Assembly: GCA_910585275.1 (NCBI GenBank)
Contig: CAJUCW010000020.1
Location: forward strand, 4,594 to 68,593
Direction of reading: 5' to 3'
Length of the DNA: 64,000 bases
Source: an uncultured Muribaculaceae bacterium
Lineage (GTDB): Bacteria > Bacteroidota > Bacteroidia > Bacteroidales > Muribaculaceae
The notes beneath the pieces were generated by a model. The model was not told the DNA's origin, ran no database searches, and worked only from the letters and a program-made list of their open reading frames with translations. Of the stretch, positions 1 to 9,617 are shown piece by piece (the first letter of the stretch is position 1; each line of letters opens with the position of its first letter). Both the position numbers and the translations under genes were made by a program.

Positions 1-2
1 TG

Positions 3-2042
3 CTTCAGGGTGTAAGTGTGTATGGAAAGAGCGAGGGGAAGCGGCTTGAAGAGGGTGCGTTTTCGGTAAATGCCGTTGAAATAGCACCTAACCTTAACAA
101 GATGGTCACTCTTAACGACCTGATTAACCGTACGGCCGGAGTCAAGGTGAGGAGAGAAGGTGGCGCCGGTTCTGATTTCGATTTGACAATAAACGGAATG
201 TCGGGAAATTCCATACGCTATTTTATCGACGGAGTGCCTTTGGAAACGAAGGGCACGGGATTGACGCTCGACAATGTGCCGCTAAATACGGTCGAAAGGG
301 TGGAATTGTATAAAGGTGTGGTGCCTTCTTATCTCGGTGCGGATGCTTTGGGGGGAGCGGTCAATATAGTAACCCGCAAAAAACGCCGGAACTATCTTGA
401 TGCATCGTATGGCATAGGGTCTTTCCATACACATACCGGTGATTTGACCGGGCAATATTACATACCCGGCACTCCGATAGTGATACACCCTACTTTCAGC
501 ATAAATTATTCTAAAAATGACTATCTCATGAAGTATGTGGAGGTATGGAGTGAAGAGCAAGATCGCTATATTTTTACAAACAAACGCCGCTTTCACGATG
601 ATTACTTTTCCATTTTCGGTGAGGTTGAGGTTGGCGTGAACAACGTGAAATGGGCGGACAATTTTCTTGTAGGTTATTCATATAATAAACTCGATAAGGA
701 CATACAGACCGGTGCAATGCAAAATAAGGTGTATGGAGAGGCAAGAAGACATTCCCATTCGTCGAATATATCCTTACGCTATAACAAAAGATGGGGCGAC
801 GTGGCTACACGACTTACTCTTTCCCATACCTGGGACCATAGCGAAACCGTCGATACCGCTTATCGCAAGTATTCCTGGGATGGCACGTGGTTGCCTTCGT
901 CGGGCAACGAACTTAATAACCGCGCACGTACCATACGCATTTATAAAAGGCCACTGACCGTGCTCAACGCTGGAGTTGATTATGAACTGAACGAACATAA
1001 CAGTTTTGCTTTCAATTATATGCTCAACCGAAGGGGGAACGACCGCTATGATTTAGCTGACAAGACGTTTGAACCGTCGAACGATGTGGTCACCAAGCAT
1101 ATTCTCTCGCTTACCTATTCACAATCCTTTTTTGAAAACAAATGGCAGACATCTTATTTCGTAAAAGAGTATATAAACGCGCTTTCAATAAAGCAAACCG
1201 ATGACATCTCGATAACGGGATCCGATAGAATCGACAAAGAAAATGTGAAAACTTACTGGGGTGCCGGCATCGGAAGCCGTTATTCACTATGCGAACCTTT
1301 TGCGGTGAAAGCCTCATACGAGCATAGCGTCAGGTTGCCTTTATCGAGGGAACTGCTTGGCAACGGCACCACCGTATATCCTAATCTCACACTGAATCCG
1401 GAGAAAAGCAACAATTATAACGTGGGTGTATTCGGAACGTTTAATTTCGATGACTCCAACCGATTGAGTTATGAGGTAAACGGTTTTATCCGCCATGTTC
1501 AGAATTACATACGAGCCACTGTCTCAGAACGGGAAGGAATGATGCAGTATGTCAACGAACCGGCGATCGATATCAAAGGATTGGATTTTGAAGTTTCTTA
1601 TTTATGGAACAGTGCTTTACAGGTTTTACTCAACGGAAGCTGGAGCGATGCCCGCAATTTGAGGCGTTACAAGACCGACGGCAATCTCTCCGCCACTTAT
1701 AAGAACAGAGTTCCCAATCGTCCCTGGGCTTTCGGCAACGTCGATGTGTCATATACTTTCCGAAATCTTCTGGAGAAAACCGACCGTCTGAGAATAGGCG
1801 CGGATTATCAGTATGTCCATTGGTATTACCTTAACTGGGAGGCCTACGGGGCAGCCTCGTCGAAAGCGCGGATTCCTGCCCAAAATATCACCAATGCTTC
1901 GCTTTCTTATTCATGGCATAATGACCGTTATAACATTTCGGTTGAATGCAACAACGTCTTCGATTGTCTTGCCTACGACAACTATATGCTGCAAAAGCCG
2001 GGACGCTCTTTTGCAGCTAAATTCAGAATATTCATTAACTAA
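3..2042 (+). CDS. TonB-dependent outer-membrane receptor, 5' partial (BtuB/HmuR/IhtA-like)
   Basis: The reading frame is open to the first base, so the true start, signal peptide and any N-terminal carboxypeptidase-like domain lie upstream. A GTG at 18 is an internal codon, not a convincing start. The visible part begins at the plug domain (IDGVPLETKG, then VERVELYKGVVPSYLGADALGGAVNIVTRK), followed by about 550 residues of barrel ending in aromatic F-R-I-F-I-N. It would bring a tetrapyrrole, corrinoid or metal chelate across the outer membrane using TonB energy. It heads the operon of exported chelatases and an ABC importer. Position matches HmuR of hmuYRSTUV and IhtA of iht in Porphyromonas. 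Family call is firm; substrate is inferred. Confidence 0.9.
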   Translation, partial: LQGVSVYGKSEGKRLEEGAFSVNAVEIAPNLNKMVTLNDLINRTAGVKVRREGGAGSDFDLTINGMSGNSIRYFIDGVPLETKGTGLTLDNVPLNTVERVELYKGVVPSYLGADALGGAVNIVTRKKRRNYLDASYGIGSFHTHTGDLTGQYYIPGTPIVIHPTFSINYSKNDYLMKYVEVWSEEQDRYIFTNKRRFHDDYFSIFGEVEVGVNNVKWADNFLVGYSYNKLDKDIQTGAMQNKVYGEARRHSHSSNISLRYNKRWGDVATRLTLSHTWDHSETVDTAYRKYSWDGTWLPSSGNELNNRARTIRIYKRPLTVLNAGVDYELNEHNSFAFNYMLNRRGNDRYDLADKTFEPSNDVVTKHILSLTYSQSFFENKWQTSYFVKEYINALSIKQTDDISITGSDRIDKENVKTYWGAGIGSRYSLCEPFAVKASYEHSVRLPLSRELLGNGTTVYPNLTLNPEKSNNYNVGVFGTFNFDDSNRLSYEVNGFIRHVQNYIRATVSEREGMMQYVNEPAIDIKGLDFEVSYLWNSALQVLLNGSWSDARNLRRYKTDGNLSATYKNRVPNRPWAFGNVDVSYTFRNLLEKTDRLRIGADYQYVHWYYLNWEAYGAASSKARIPAQNITNASLSYSWHNDRYNISVECNNVFDCLAYDNYMLQKPGRSFAAKFRIFIN

Positions 2043-2057
2043 CCAAAATATAAATCA

Positions 2058-3335
2058 ATGAAAAAATTTAGATTACTTCTTTCATCGTTTATGGCGATTT
2101 CGATGGCCTTCTGCATGACTGGCTGTTCTGATGATGACGGACCGGATAAACCAGGCACTCCCGATGATCCCACAATCATCCAAGACTACCATTTCGACCT
2201 TTGGGTTGCCCTCGACCGTCACGGCGGTATGGGACGCGATGTGCAGACACTTGTGCGCAGTGTCAACTCCCTTGATGCCGACCAGCCGGAAATCACATTC
2301 CAGGGCACGGGCACGGAGGTAAATTCACTTCTGTCGCTCGAAACTATTTTGAAAGGTGCGTATTATTATCAGGTGCCTGTATCTGCCGACAGGTTTGCCA
2401 AGTACGTCATCAAGGATAATAAAATAGAAGCCATTAAGGAACGTAGATTCCAGACCAATACCTATGCTACCCGTAAATATACGCATGCTTGGATTAACGA
2501 CAATACCCTTGTCATAATGGCAGCCAACGGCGACGCTACTAAGATAATATGGACGAAACTCAACACCGACGACATGTCGATTATCAGTGAGGGTACGCTC
2601 GATGTGGAGATGCCTGAAAAAGGTGAAATCTATACCACTTCGGGAATTCTTACTTATAGAGCTTCAGACAACAAATTGTTCTATTTCTATTATGCAAAGA
2701 CGGAAGGCCGACGCGGTGTCCGTGTCACTCCTATGTTGACTGCAGTCATCAATCCTTCCACAATGGAAGTCGAGAGCAATACTCCATGTTTCCTTGACTG
2801 TGAGATGGTCGGCACCGCCTATGGAGAACTCCTTCAGACCACCACAGTTATCGATGGCCACAATAATCTTTACATTGCCTGCGTGACGGATGACGCCAAC
2901 GGCAATGAACACAGCCATCTTTTGAAGATTCCGGCAAACTCCACCACATTCGATAAAGACTATGACGGTTTCACGGCGGAGGGTAAGCTTATCTCTGTGA
3001 TGTATGTGGGCAACAACAAAGTTGTGGCATATGCCCGTGATGATAAAGCCGGAACCGAGATTGATTCTTTCAGCCACTATTACACTGTTATTGATGTGGC
3101 AAAGAAAGTGTCCACCCCTGTCACATACAACGGGGAACGTCTTGCTTACAGTAGCGGACGTTTTTCATCGCGTATGGCCTACGTCAATCATAAGGCATAT
3201 ATCGGTGTCGATGCGGAAGGTAAAAATCCCCAAATCTATATCTATGATGTAGAGAAAAACCAGACTGAACTGGGGGTGACAATGGCGCCCGGTTACTATT
3301 TCGAACAAATCAGAGTGGTCGAAGATCTCAAATAA
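2058..3335 (+). CDS. Surface/periplasmic lipoprotein, DUF4374-like
   Basis: 425 residues with a lipoprotein signal: charged MKKFR, a hydrophobic run, then the lipobox M-T-G-C with Cys at about 23, followed by the acidic SDDDGPDKP tail often seen on exported Bacteroidota lipoproteins. The rest is beta-rich with no recognisable catalytic motif. It resembles the DUF4374 family that accompanies TonB receptors for iron or haem, a match made from memory of the family. The gene starts 15 nt after the receptor stop, so it is probably co-transcribed and acts as the partner lipoprotein that presents ligand to the receptor. It occupies the position of HmuY in hmu loci without evident sequence similarity. 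Confidence 0.7.
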   Translation: MKKFRLLLSSFMAISMAFCMTGCSDDDGPDKPGTPDDPTIIQDYHFDLWVALDRHGGMGRDVQTLVRSVNSLDADQPEITFQGTGTEVNSLLSLETILKGAYYYQVPVSADRFAKYVIKDNKIEAIKERRFQTNTYATRKYTHAWINDNTLVIMAANGDATKIIWTKLNTDDMSIISEGTLDVEMPEKGEIYTTSGILTYRASDNKLFYFYYAKTEGRRGVRVTPMLTAVINPSTMEVESNTPCFLDCEMVGTAYGELLQTTTVIDGHNNLYIACVTDDANGNEHSHLLKIPANSTTFDKDYDGFTAEGKLISVMYVGNNKVVAYARDDKAGTEIDSFSHYYTVIDVAKKVSTPVTYNGERLAYSSGRFSSRMAYVNHKAYIGVDAEGKNPQIYIYDVEKNQTELGVTMAPGYYFEQIRVVEDLK

Positions 3336-3359
3336 AACGGTCCGTTTAATCTGCTGTTC

Positions 3360-3388
3360 TCCCGGAATGATTCCAACATGTTCCGGGA
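3360..3388 (+). other. Intercistronic hairpin upstream of cbiK
   Basis: A perfect 8-bp stem (TCCCGGAA at 3360-3367 against TTCCGGGA at 3381-3388) with a 13-nt loop lies in the only sizeable gap of the uptake operon. No T-run follows directly, so it looks like an RNA processing or stability element or a weak attenuator rather than a terminator. Confidence 0.5.
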
Positions 3389-3414
3389 GGACTTTTACAA
3401 TTTAGTTGAGGAAT

Positions 3415-4314
3415 ATGCAAAGATTAGTTTTTTTAGTTTTGCTAATGTTATGCATGGCAACAGGATACGCCGGATCGTTTGACAATGTACCTAAGGAGAA
3501 AACGGCAATTCTGATGGTTCATTTCGGAACCACATTCGACGATACACGCAAGCTTACCATCGATGTCATCAACGAAAAGGCAAAGAATCAATTTCCAGAC
3601 ATCAAGGTGATGGAGGCATACACTTCACGCATCATTATTGACCGTCTTAAGAAGCGGGGAATCTCGAAACCGACCCCGAAAGAAGCCCTGTTGCGTCTGG
3701 CTGCCGACGGATTTACCCACGTAATAGTGCAAGGCACAAATGTTATCGATGGAATCGAGGCGGAGGTCTTACGTAATGATGCGGCTTTGATGACTCCGTT
3801 TTTTAAGGAAATAAGAGTGGGCCGTCCGTTGCTTTATTCGGTGAAAGACGGTCAGAAAGTGGTGGATATTCTTAAAGACCGCTATGGTGAGGATCTGTCG
3901 GCCAAAAGTGCCGTCGTATTGATTGGGCACGGCACGTCAACGCCGGCGAATGCTATGTATTCCCAGATAGATTATATGTTTTCGGCGGCGGGGGAACCAC
4001 GCTTCCATGTTGCTACGGTGGAAGGGTATCCCACCTACGACACAACATTGGTGAAACTTAAATCCTCTAAAGTGAAGAACGTCATTCTCGTGCCGTTTAT
4101 GTTTGTCGCCGGCGACCATGCCCGGAATGACATTGACGGGGAATGGCGCGGTGAACTTGAAAAAGAGGGGTATAAAGTATCAAGCATACTTGAGGGGTTG
4201 GGTCAGATTCCTGAAGTGCAGGATATTTATATCGACCATATCAAAGAGGCATTCAAGGCCCCTGTGCTCGATGCGGGAAGTCAAAAATCACAATACATCA
4301 AGGAAAATCTCTGA
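3415..4314 (+). CDS. cbiK: Exported CbiK-type (class II) chelatase, IhtB/CbiK-P-like
   Basis: CbiK-family chelatase. The ATG at 3415 is preceded by AGGA, and an earlier TTG at 3406 is less likely. Residues 1-20 form a signal peptide (MQRLVFLVLLMLCMATGYAG), so the mature protein is periplasmic, unlike Salmonella CbiK. The N-terminal strand reads ILMVHFGTTFDDTR. The metal/substrate triad of the family is kept: His172 (IGHGT), Glu203 (VEGYP) and His235 (GDHARND), with spacings of 31 and 32 residues. Cytosolic CbiK inserts Co2+ into sirohydrochlorin. Exported relatives are Desulfovibrio CbiK-P, which binds haem, and Porphyromonas IhtB/FetB, a haem-binding lipoprotein. Here it sits between the receptor genes and a CobN-like gene, so metal exchange on an imported tetrapyrrole is as likely as cobalt insertion for synthesis. 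Confidence 0.88.
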   Translation: MQRLVFLVLLMLCMATGYAGSFDNVPKEKTAILMVHFGTTFDDTRKLTIDVINEKAKNQFPDIKVMEAYTSRIIIDRLKKRGISKPTPKEALLRLAADGFTHVIVQGTNVIDGIEAEVLRNDAALMTPFFKEIRVGRPLLYSVKDGQKVVDILKDRYGEDLSAKSAVVLIGHGTSTPANAMYSQIDYMFSAAGEPRFHVATVEGYPTYDTTLVKLKSSKVKNVILVPFMFVAGDHARNDIDGEWRGELEKEGYKVSSILEGLGQIPEVQDIYIDHIKEAFKAPVLDAGSQKSQYIKENL

Positions 4315-4319
4315 AAGCC

Positions 4320-7300
4320 ATGACCGGAGTCAAGAAAAAGCTTTTTATCGGCATCGCGGCATCTGTTGTGCTTGCGTTTTGTTGTTATGCGGCATATGTG
4401 ATATGGTTTCGCCCCGTTGAAATACTTGTGGTCAACGCCCTTCCGGCACAGGCGGCCGAAATTGTGCTCAACAACGATTGTGATGCCATTGAAGTGACCT
4501 GTAAATCGATGGAAGAAGCCGGAGATTTTGATAAGTATGATGCCGTCCTGATGTATGGCAGGGGGCTTTATCTTGACTCGTTGCAGTCCGTTTCTTTGGA
4601 GAAGGCGTCTGTAAAGGGAATTCCGGTTTTTACCAATACCCTGCGTAATTTCAGTTTTGTGGTGACTCATAACCTTGATTCAGCGCAAAATGCACAACTC
4701 CAAAAGTATTTTTCCAATCAGTGCGGAGCCAATTATCGTAATCTTGTGAGATACATTGGAAGCATCGCTAACCCTCGCCGCATAGGTGAAAAAGATTACG
4801 ATGCTCCTGTAGAGATGCCTTCCAACATGTATTATCACCTCGAACCGGGACAATATTTCGACAATGCAGAGGCTCTTTCCGATTATCTTAAACGCAAGGG
4901 TATATATCATCGCGAAGGCGGCAAGATTGCGTTTGTTTCGGGTGTGAGTTTTCCGGTAGAGCACAACCGTGCCCATATCGACACGCTTGTGTCGAGACTT
5001 ACCGCAGAGGGCTATAACGTATATCCGATAACCGCCACGGGACTCGAAAGGGCGCGTATGATAAAGGAAGTCGGTCCGGATGCCATCGTTTATCTTCCGA
5101 TGGGGAGACTCGGCAACGATTCTCTGATAAATTGGGCTTACGAAAGGCACATTCCATTGTTTATGCCATTCCCGCTCATTCAGCCGAGAGAAGAATGGCT
5201 TGACGTAAACAAACCTATGGGAGGCGGCACGCTCAATGCAAGGATTGTAGTGCCGGAAATCGACGGGGGAATGACCCCGCTTTGCATCTCCACGCAGAAT
5301 CCATCTCCGGAAGGTTATTTGCTTTATACACCCGAAGCTGAACGTATAGATGCTTTTATGGAGCAGTTCGGCAGGTTTATGAACCTTAAAACCCTTCCCA
5401 ATGATAAGAAGAGGATTGCGATAGGCTATTTCAAATCTCCGGGTAAGGATGCGTTGCTTGCTTCAGGCATGGAGGTAGTGCCGTCGCTTTACAATTTTTT
5501 AAAACGGCTCCGCGCCGAAGGTTATGACGTGGAGGGCCTTCCTGCGAGCTTGGATGAATTCAAAAAACAGTTGATGAGGCAAGGGAGCGTGATGGGCGAC
5601 TATGCACCTGCCGCCCAGGAAAAATTCATGAACGAGGCAAACCCTGTATGGATTGAGAAGGGGATGTATGAAAAATGGGCGAAAGAAGTTCTTCTTGCGG
5701 AAAAATATGCGGAAGTTGAGAAGCGTTACGGAAAGGCTCCGGGCAGTCTGCTTGCAAGGGGCGACAGCCTTGCGGTGGCGGCCATCCGTTATGGTAATAT
5801 CCTTCTTTTCCCACAGCCTCGTCCGGCTTTGGGCGACGACGATTTCAAGTTGACGCATGGCGTTGACGTCGTGCCTCCTCATTCATATTTAGCTCCATAT
5901 CTTTACATGCAAAAAGGGTTTGACGCCGATGCCCTTATCCATTTCGGCACTCATGGCAACCTTGAGTTCACCCCGGGAAAAAATGCCGGATTGTCGCAGG
6001 CGGATTGGGCGGAAGTGCTTGTGGGGAATCGTCCGCACTTTTATTTTTACACCACCGGCAATGTGGGTGAGTCCATAATCGCGAAGCGCCGGAGCCATGC
6101 CGTAATTGTCACTCACCTCACTCCTCCATACGTTGAAAGTGGCTTGCGTCAGAAATATTCGGCTTTGATGGAAGTCCTTCATAATGCCATCTGCAATCCG
6201 GCTTTAAACGGCAATTCGCTCAAAAAGGAAATCATGGAGTGCGGGTTTCATAGAAACCTCGGACTCGACTCCCTGCCAACCGGCAAATACACTGTTGAGG
6301 AACTCAAAAAAATAGACTCATTTTTGGAAGAGCTTGCAAACGAGAAAATCACAGGAGCTTTCTATGTGATGGGGCTCCCGTATTCATCCTCCGACATGAC
6401 AACGACAGTGCTTGCCATCTGCGCCGACAAACTTGCATATTTGCGGGCCAAGAACGATTTCGAAAAAGGAAGGATAACGGAAGAATGCCTTCATGATTTC
6501 ACTTTCATATCACACCGCTATCTGCCGGATGCGAAAAAAACGATTCTGAATATTCTTAACGGAGGAGCAGCGGGAGAAGGGGAGGAAGCATACGCGCTCG
6601 AATGCCGTCGTCTTTTGGCTGAATCTGCCGGAGCAGAAATCAATGCTATGGTAAACGCGTTGAGCGGCATACCTGTTTTCCCGGCCCCCGGGGGCGACCC
6701 TGTGCTTAATCCAAATGTGTTGCCAACGGGGCGCAACATGTATAGCATAAACGCAGAAGCCACACCAAGTACTAAGGCTTGGAACGACGGTGTGGCGCTT
6801 GCCGAGCAGACATTGAAAGACTATTATGCTAAACACGGGGAATATCCAAAGAAAGTAAGCTATACTTTCTGGGCGGGGGAATTTATCTCCTCGCAGGGTG
6901 CTACGGTGGCCCAGGCATTGAGGATGCTCGGTGTGGAACCCGTGCGCGATGAGCAAGGGCGTGTGATGGATTTGAAACTCACTCCTTCAAAAATTCTCGG
7001 TCGTCCGAGAGTCAATATTCTCGTGCAAGTGTCGGGGCAGTTGCGCGACATTGCCTCTTCCAGACTAAAAATGCTCACCGATGCCGTGGCATTGGCGGCG
7101 AATGCCGAAGACGATATTTATCCTAATTACGTGGCGGAGGGGAGTCTGGAGCAGGAAAAGGAACTTGTGGAAAAGGGGGAGTCGCCGAAAATGGCGCGCG
7201 AACTCTCGAATATGAGGGTTTTCGGCCCCGTCAACTCCGGTTATAGCACCGGGATGTTGCGTTTCACCGAAAGTTCCGGAGAATGGGACGACCGGGAGGG

Positions 7301-8207
7301 ACTTGTAGAGGGGTATCTCAACAACATGTGTGCAATGTATGGCGACGATGAAAACTGGGGCAGCATGGACAAGAACCTGTTCAGGTCGGCCATAGCCGGT
7401 ACGGACGTAATCGTGCAGCCGCGGCAAAGTAATACCTGGGGGCCGATATCTCTCGACCATGTGTATGAATTTACCGGTGCATTGTCGTTGGCTTCTACCT
7501 CCATCAACGGAAAGGAACCGGAAGCGGTGCTTGCGGATTATCGCAATTCATATCTGCCGAGAATGCAGGATACGCGCGAGGCCATCGCCGTAGAGGCACG
7601 CGCCACAATCCTCAATTCTGAATTCATAAAGGCGAGAATGAAAGGCGACGCCACGACGGCACAGATGTTTGGCGAGATTTTCCGCAATATTTTCGGATGG
7701 AGCGCAACCCGGAGCAGCGCACTGCCGGAAGACATATACGACAATCTTTACCGTCAATACATTCTTGATCAGGATGGACTTGGTATAGAGGAATATTTCG
7801 GGAACGTAAATCCCGCCGCGCTGCAGGAGATGACCGCCACAATGCTGGAAAGCGCACGCAAAGGATTCTGGAATGCAGACAAAGAAAAATTGGAGCTGAC
7901 AGCCTCCTTGAATGCAAGGCTCACGGCGCAACACGGAGCCCCTTGCACCGACTTTATATGCGCCAACAAAAAGCTACAGGATTTCATAGCCTCCAATCTT
8001 GACAAAAAAGATGCCGAACGTTTTGCCGACGATATTGCAGAAGCAACAGCCGCCCGGTCAGATGCAAAGGTGCTGAAAGAAGAAGGGAAGAAACTTTTTC
8101 CTGAGGTTTCCGAAACAGATGTTTCCACGACTGTTTTGATTGTTTTGTCGGTTGTGGTGTTTATTGTGGTTATATTGTCGGTAATAAGGAAACGGAGGAG
8201 TCAATGA
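4320..8207 (+). CDS. Membrane-anchored CobN/BchH-family chelatase-like protein (HmuS-like)
   Basis: 1295 residues of the CobN/magnesium-chelatase H family. The family motif HFGTHGNLEFTPGK falls near residue 540 and is intact. Unlike cytosolic CobN there is a transmembrane helix at each end (about residues 8-29 and 1268-1288, the latter followed by RKRRSQ), which puts the large domain in the periplasm. That architecture is HmuS of the Bacteroidota haem locus. No AAA+ CobS/ChlI or CobT/ChlD partner is encoded nearby, so ATP-driven metal insertion of the aerobic type is unlikely. HmuS has been linked to removing iron from haem. The gene follows cbiK by 5 nt and overlaps the next gene by 4 nt. 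Physiological metal and tetrapyrrole are unknown. Confidence 0.87.
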   Translation: MTGVKKKLFIGIAASVVLAFCCYAAYVIWFRPVEILVVNALPAQAAEIVLNNDCDAIEVTCKSMEEAGDFDKYDAVLMYGRGLYLDSLQSVSLEKASVKGIPVFTNTLRNFSFVVTHNLDSAQNAQLQKYFSNQCGANYRNLVRYIGSIANPRRIGEKDYDAPVEMPSNMYYHLEPGQYFDNAEALSDYLKRKGIYHREGGKIAFVSGVSFPVEHNRAHIDTLVSRLTAEGYNVYPITATGLERARMIKEVGPDAIVYLPMGRLGNDSLINWAYERHIPLFMPFPLIQPREEWLDVNKPMGGGTLNARIVVPEIDGGMTPLCISTQNPSPEGYLLYTPEAERIDAFMEQFGRFMNLKTLPNDKKRIAIGYFKSPGKDALLASGMEVVPSLYNFLKRLRAEGYDVEGLPASLDEFKKQLMRQGSVMGDYAPAAQEKFMNEANPVWIEKGMYEKWAKEVLLAEKYAEVEKRYGKAPGSLLARGDSLAVAAIRYGNILLFPQPRPALGDDDFKLTHGVDVVPPHSYLAPYLYMQKGFDADALIHFGTHGNLEFTPGKNAGLSQADWAEVLVGNRPHFYFYTTGNVGESIIAKRRSHAVIVTHLTPPYVESGLRQKYSALMEVLHNAICNPALNGNSLKKEIMECGFHRNLGLDSLPTGKYTVEELKKIDSFLEELANEKITGAFYVMGLPYSSSDMTTTVLAICADKLAYLRAKNDFEKGRITEECLHDFTFISHRYLPDAKKTILNILNGGAAGEGEEAYALECRRLLAESAGAEINAMVNALSGIPVFPAPGGDPVLNPNVLPTGRNMYSINAEATPSTKAWNDGVALAEQTLKDYYAKHGEYPKKVSYTFWAGEFISSQGATVAQALRMLGVEPVRDEQGRVMDLKLTPSKILGRPRVNILVQVSGQLRDIASSRLKMLTDAVALAANAEDDIYPNYVAEGSLEQEKELVEKGESPKMARELSNMRVFGPVNSGYSTGMLRFTESSGEWDDREGLVEGYLNNMCAMYGDDENWGSMDKNLFRSAIAGTDVIVQPRQSNTWGPISLDHVYEFTGALSLASTSINGKEPEAVLADYRNSYLPRMQDTREAIAVEARATILNSEFIKARMKGDATTAQMFGEIFRNIFGWSATRSSALPEDIYDNLYRQYILDQDGLGIEEYFGNVNPAALQEMTATMLESARKGFWNADKEKLELTASLNARLTAQHGAPCTDFICANKKLQDFIASNLDKKDAERFADDIAEATAARSDAKVLKEEGKKLFPEVSETDVSTTVLIVLSVVVFIVVILSVIRKRRSQ

Positions 8208-8704
8208 TGGTTCTGTTCATATTGTTGAGTCTGAGCATAGCTCTGACGGTGATGGTTAAAATGTCGCTGATGCCGATTAAGATGGCTTTGGCGTATGCCG
8301 CCGTTTGGGGTGTGGTTGCATTCATGACAACAATTTTTTTGGCGGGCATATCACGGCAGCAATTATTTGCCGTTTTAGATATGGAGGGAATCATAACCCT
8401 TGAATTTATCGAACTGATGATAATGTTTTCCTACGTTTTCTCTACAAAATTATGGAAGAAGATACTTGGATTCTATCCCGGGCTCATGATGGTTGTGCCC
8501 GTATGTGGGTTGTCTTTCATATTGTTGAGGTACTTCCCGGGGATGAATTTCACATTATCAGGGATAATAACGGGTTGCATAATCTTTTTTTCCGTTACAG
8601 CAGCTGTATTTCTGTTCAGATATGCCCGGACGGATAAACGGTCTCTTTACACGGCTTCCTTGTCTGCGGTCTTGTTAAACATTATAATATACGGTCTTCT
8701 ATGA
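8204..8704 (+). CDS. Small polytopic membrane protein (HmuT position)
   Basis: 166 residues, almost entirely hydrophobic, with about five predicted helices, no signal peptidase site and no catalytic motif. It overlaps the CobN-like gene and the following ExbB-like gene by 4 nt each (ATGA junctions), so translation is coupled. In the hmuYRSTUV order of Porphyromonas and Bacteroides this slot holds HmuT, a small membrane protein of unknown role, and length and topology agree. It probably forms an inner-membrane complex with the next two proteins. The call rests on context more than sequence. Confidence 0.65.
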   Translation: MMVLFILLSLSIALTVMVKMSLMPIKMALAYAAVWGVVAFMTTIFLAGISRQQLFAVLDMEGIITLEFIELMIMFSYVFSTKLWKKILGFYPGLMMVVPVCGLSFILLRYFPGMNFTLSGIITGCIIFFSVTAAVFLFRYARTDKRSLYTASLSAVLLNIIIYGLL

Positions 8705-9291
8705 AATATCTTTCGGACATACTTTTCATCATCTCCAACGGGTTGCTGATTCCCGTGGTAGCTCTGTTGCTCTTCCTTATGGTCAAGGCAGGGATGCTTC
8801 TGTTCGGTTTTTATGGGGAATACCGCCAAAGAAAGCGGATTACCGCAATGTTAAGGCAACTTACGCACGCCTATTCGCCGGAAGAACTTATGCACGTGCA
8901 GACGGAATTGAAGAATTGCGCCAACAGTAGTGTTGTGGAATGTTTAAACGACCTTCTTGCCCATCGTGACGACAAGATCTATTGTGAACATCTTCTTGCA
9001 GATTTCCAGGTAGAGGTGCAGAAACAACTCTCCGGAAACAGGACACTTATAAAGTTCGGCCCCATGCTCGGCCTTATGGGTACACTAATCCCTATGGGTC
9101 CGGCTCTCGTGGGGTTGGCGAGCGGCGACATCGCTTCGATGGCCTACAATATGCAGGTGGCTTTCGCCACTACCGTCGTAGGGATGGCTGTGGCAGCCGT
9201 GGGGATGGCCACTTTGCAGGTGGACCAGCGGTTTTATGCCAGGTCGTTCAACGATTTGGAATTCATTTTTATCAAACTCTTTGAGCAATGA
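8701..9291 (+). CDS. MotA/TolQ/ExbB-type proton-channel protein (HmuU-like)
   Basis: 196 residues with the TolQ/ExbB layout: a first helix near residues 9-36, a charged cytoplasmic stretch (about 40-115), then two helices starting at FGPMLGLMGTLIPMGPALVGL and ATTVVGMAVAAVGMATL. The Gly/Pro/Thr-rich helix pair is the hallmark of the proton-conducting core. It should couple proton motive force to an envelope process. Since it lies between the HmuT-like and DUF2149 genes with 4-nt overlaps, it is more likely to drive the anchored CobN-like protein or the receptor than a general TonB complex. It matches HmuU by position and family. Confidence 0.85.
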   Translation: MKYLSDILFIISNGLLIPVVALLLFLMVKAGMLLFGFYGEYRQRKRITAMLRQLTHAYSPEELMHVQTELKNCANSSVVECLNDLLAHRDDKIYCEHLLADFQVEVQKQLSGNRTLIKFGPMLGLMGTLIPMGPALVGLASGDIASMAYNMQVAFATTVVGMAVAAVGMATLQVDQRFYARSFNDLEFIFIKLFEQ

Positions 9292-9617
9292 AACAGAACC
9301 CTATACTGAAGGATGACGGCGACGACAATCCGTTGGGAATGCTGACCAACCTCTTTGACATAGCCATGGTTTTCGCGGTGGCGCTGATGGTTGCGCTTGT
9401 GGTGCATTTCGATATGGGCGAGGTCTTTTCTAAAGAAGATTTCACTATCGTCAAAAATCCCGGTGCCGACAATATGGAAATCATAATGAAGGAAGGGAGC
9501 GAAATCAAGAAATATACTTCCTCGGATTCCGAGGCCCGGACTTCAGGCACGAAAGGGAAGCGCGTGGGTTCGGCATATCAACTTGAGAACGGAGAAATAA
9601 TTTACATACCTGAATAA
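9288..9617 (+). CDS. DUF2149-like single-span membrane protein (HmuV-like)
   Basis: 109 residues. The N-terminus contains NPLGMLTNLFDIAMVFAVALMVALV, one transmembrane helix near residues 20-42 preceded by an Asp-rich cytoplasmic tail. The C-terminal half is polar and extended. Topology and size resemble ExbD/TolR-type partners of MotA/TolQ/ExbB channels and the DUF2149 protein (HmuV) that closes hmu operons. It overlaps the ExbB-like gene by 4 nt and shares its stop/start with the ABC binding-protein gene. Probable role is partner of the preceding proton channel. Confidence 0.75.
   Translation: MKQNPILKDDGDDNPLGMLTNLFDIAMVFAVALMVALVVHFDMGEVFSKEDFTIVKNPGADNMEIIMKEGSEIKKYTSSDSEARTSGTKGKRVGSAYQLENGEIIYIPE

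Noticed and set aside
3336..3414. Cobalamin riboswitch before cbiK
   Set aside because: The gap is under 80 nt and shows only a simple hairpin. No B12-box-like conserved core was found here or in other cluster gaps; a riboswitch may lie upstream of position 1.
4320..8207. Aerobic cobaltochelatase subunit CobN acting in the cytosol
   Set aside because: Terminal membrane helices and absence of CobS/CobT partners, plus CbiD and CbiG in the same operon, point to an exported HmuS-like protein in an anaerobic-type cluster.
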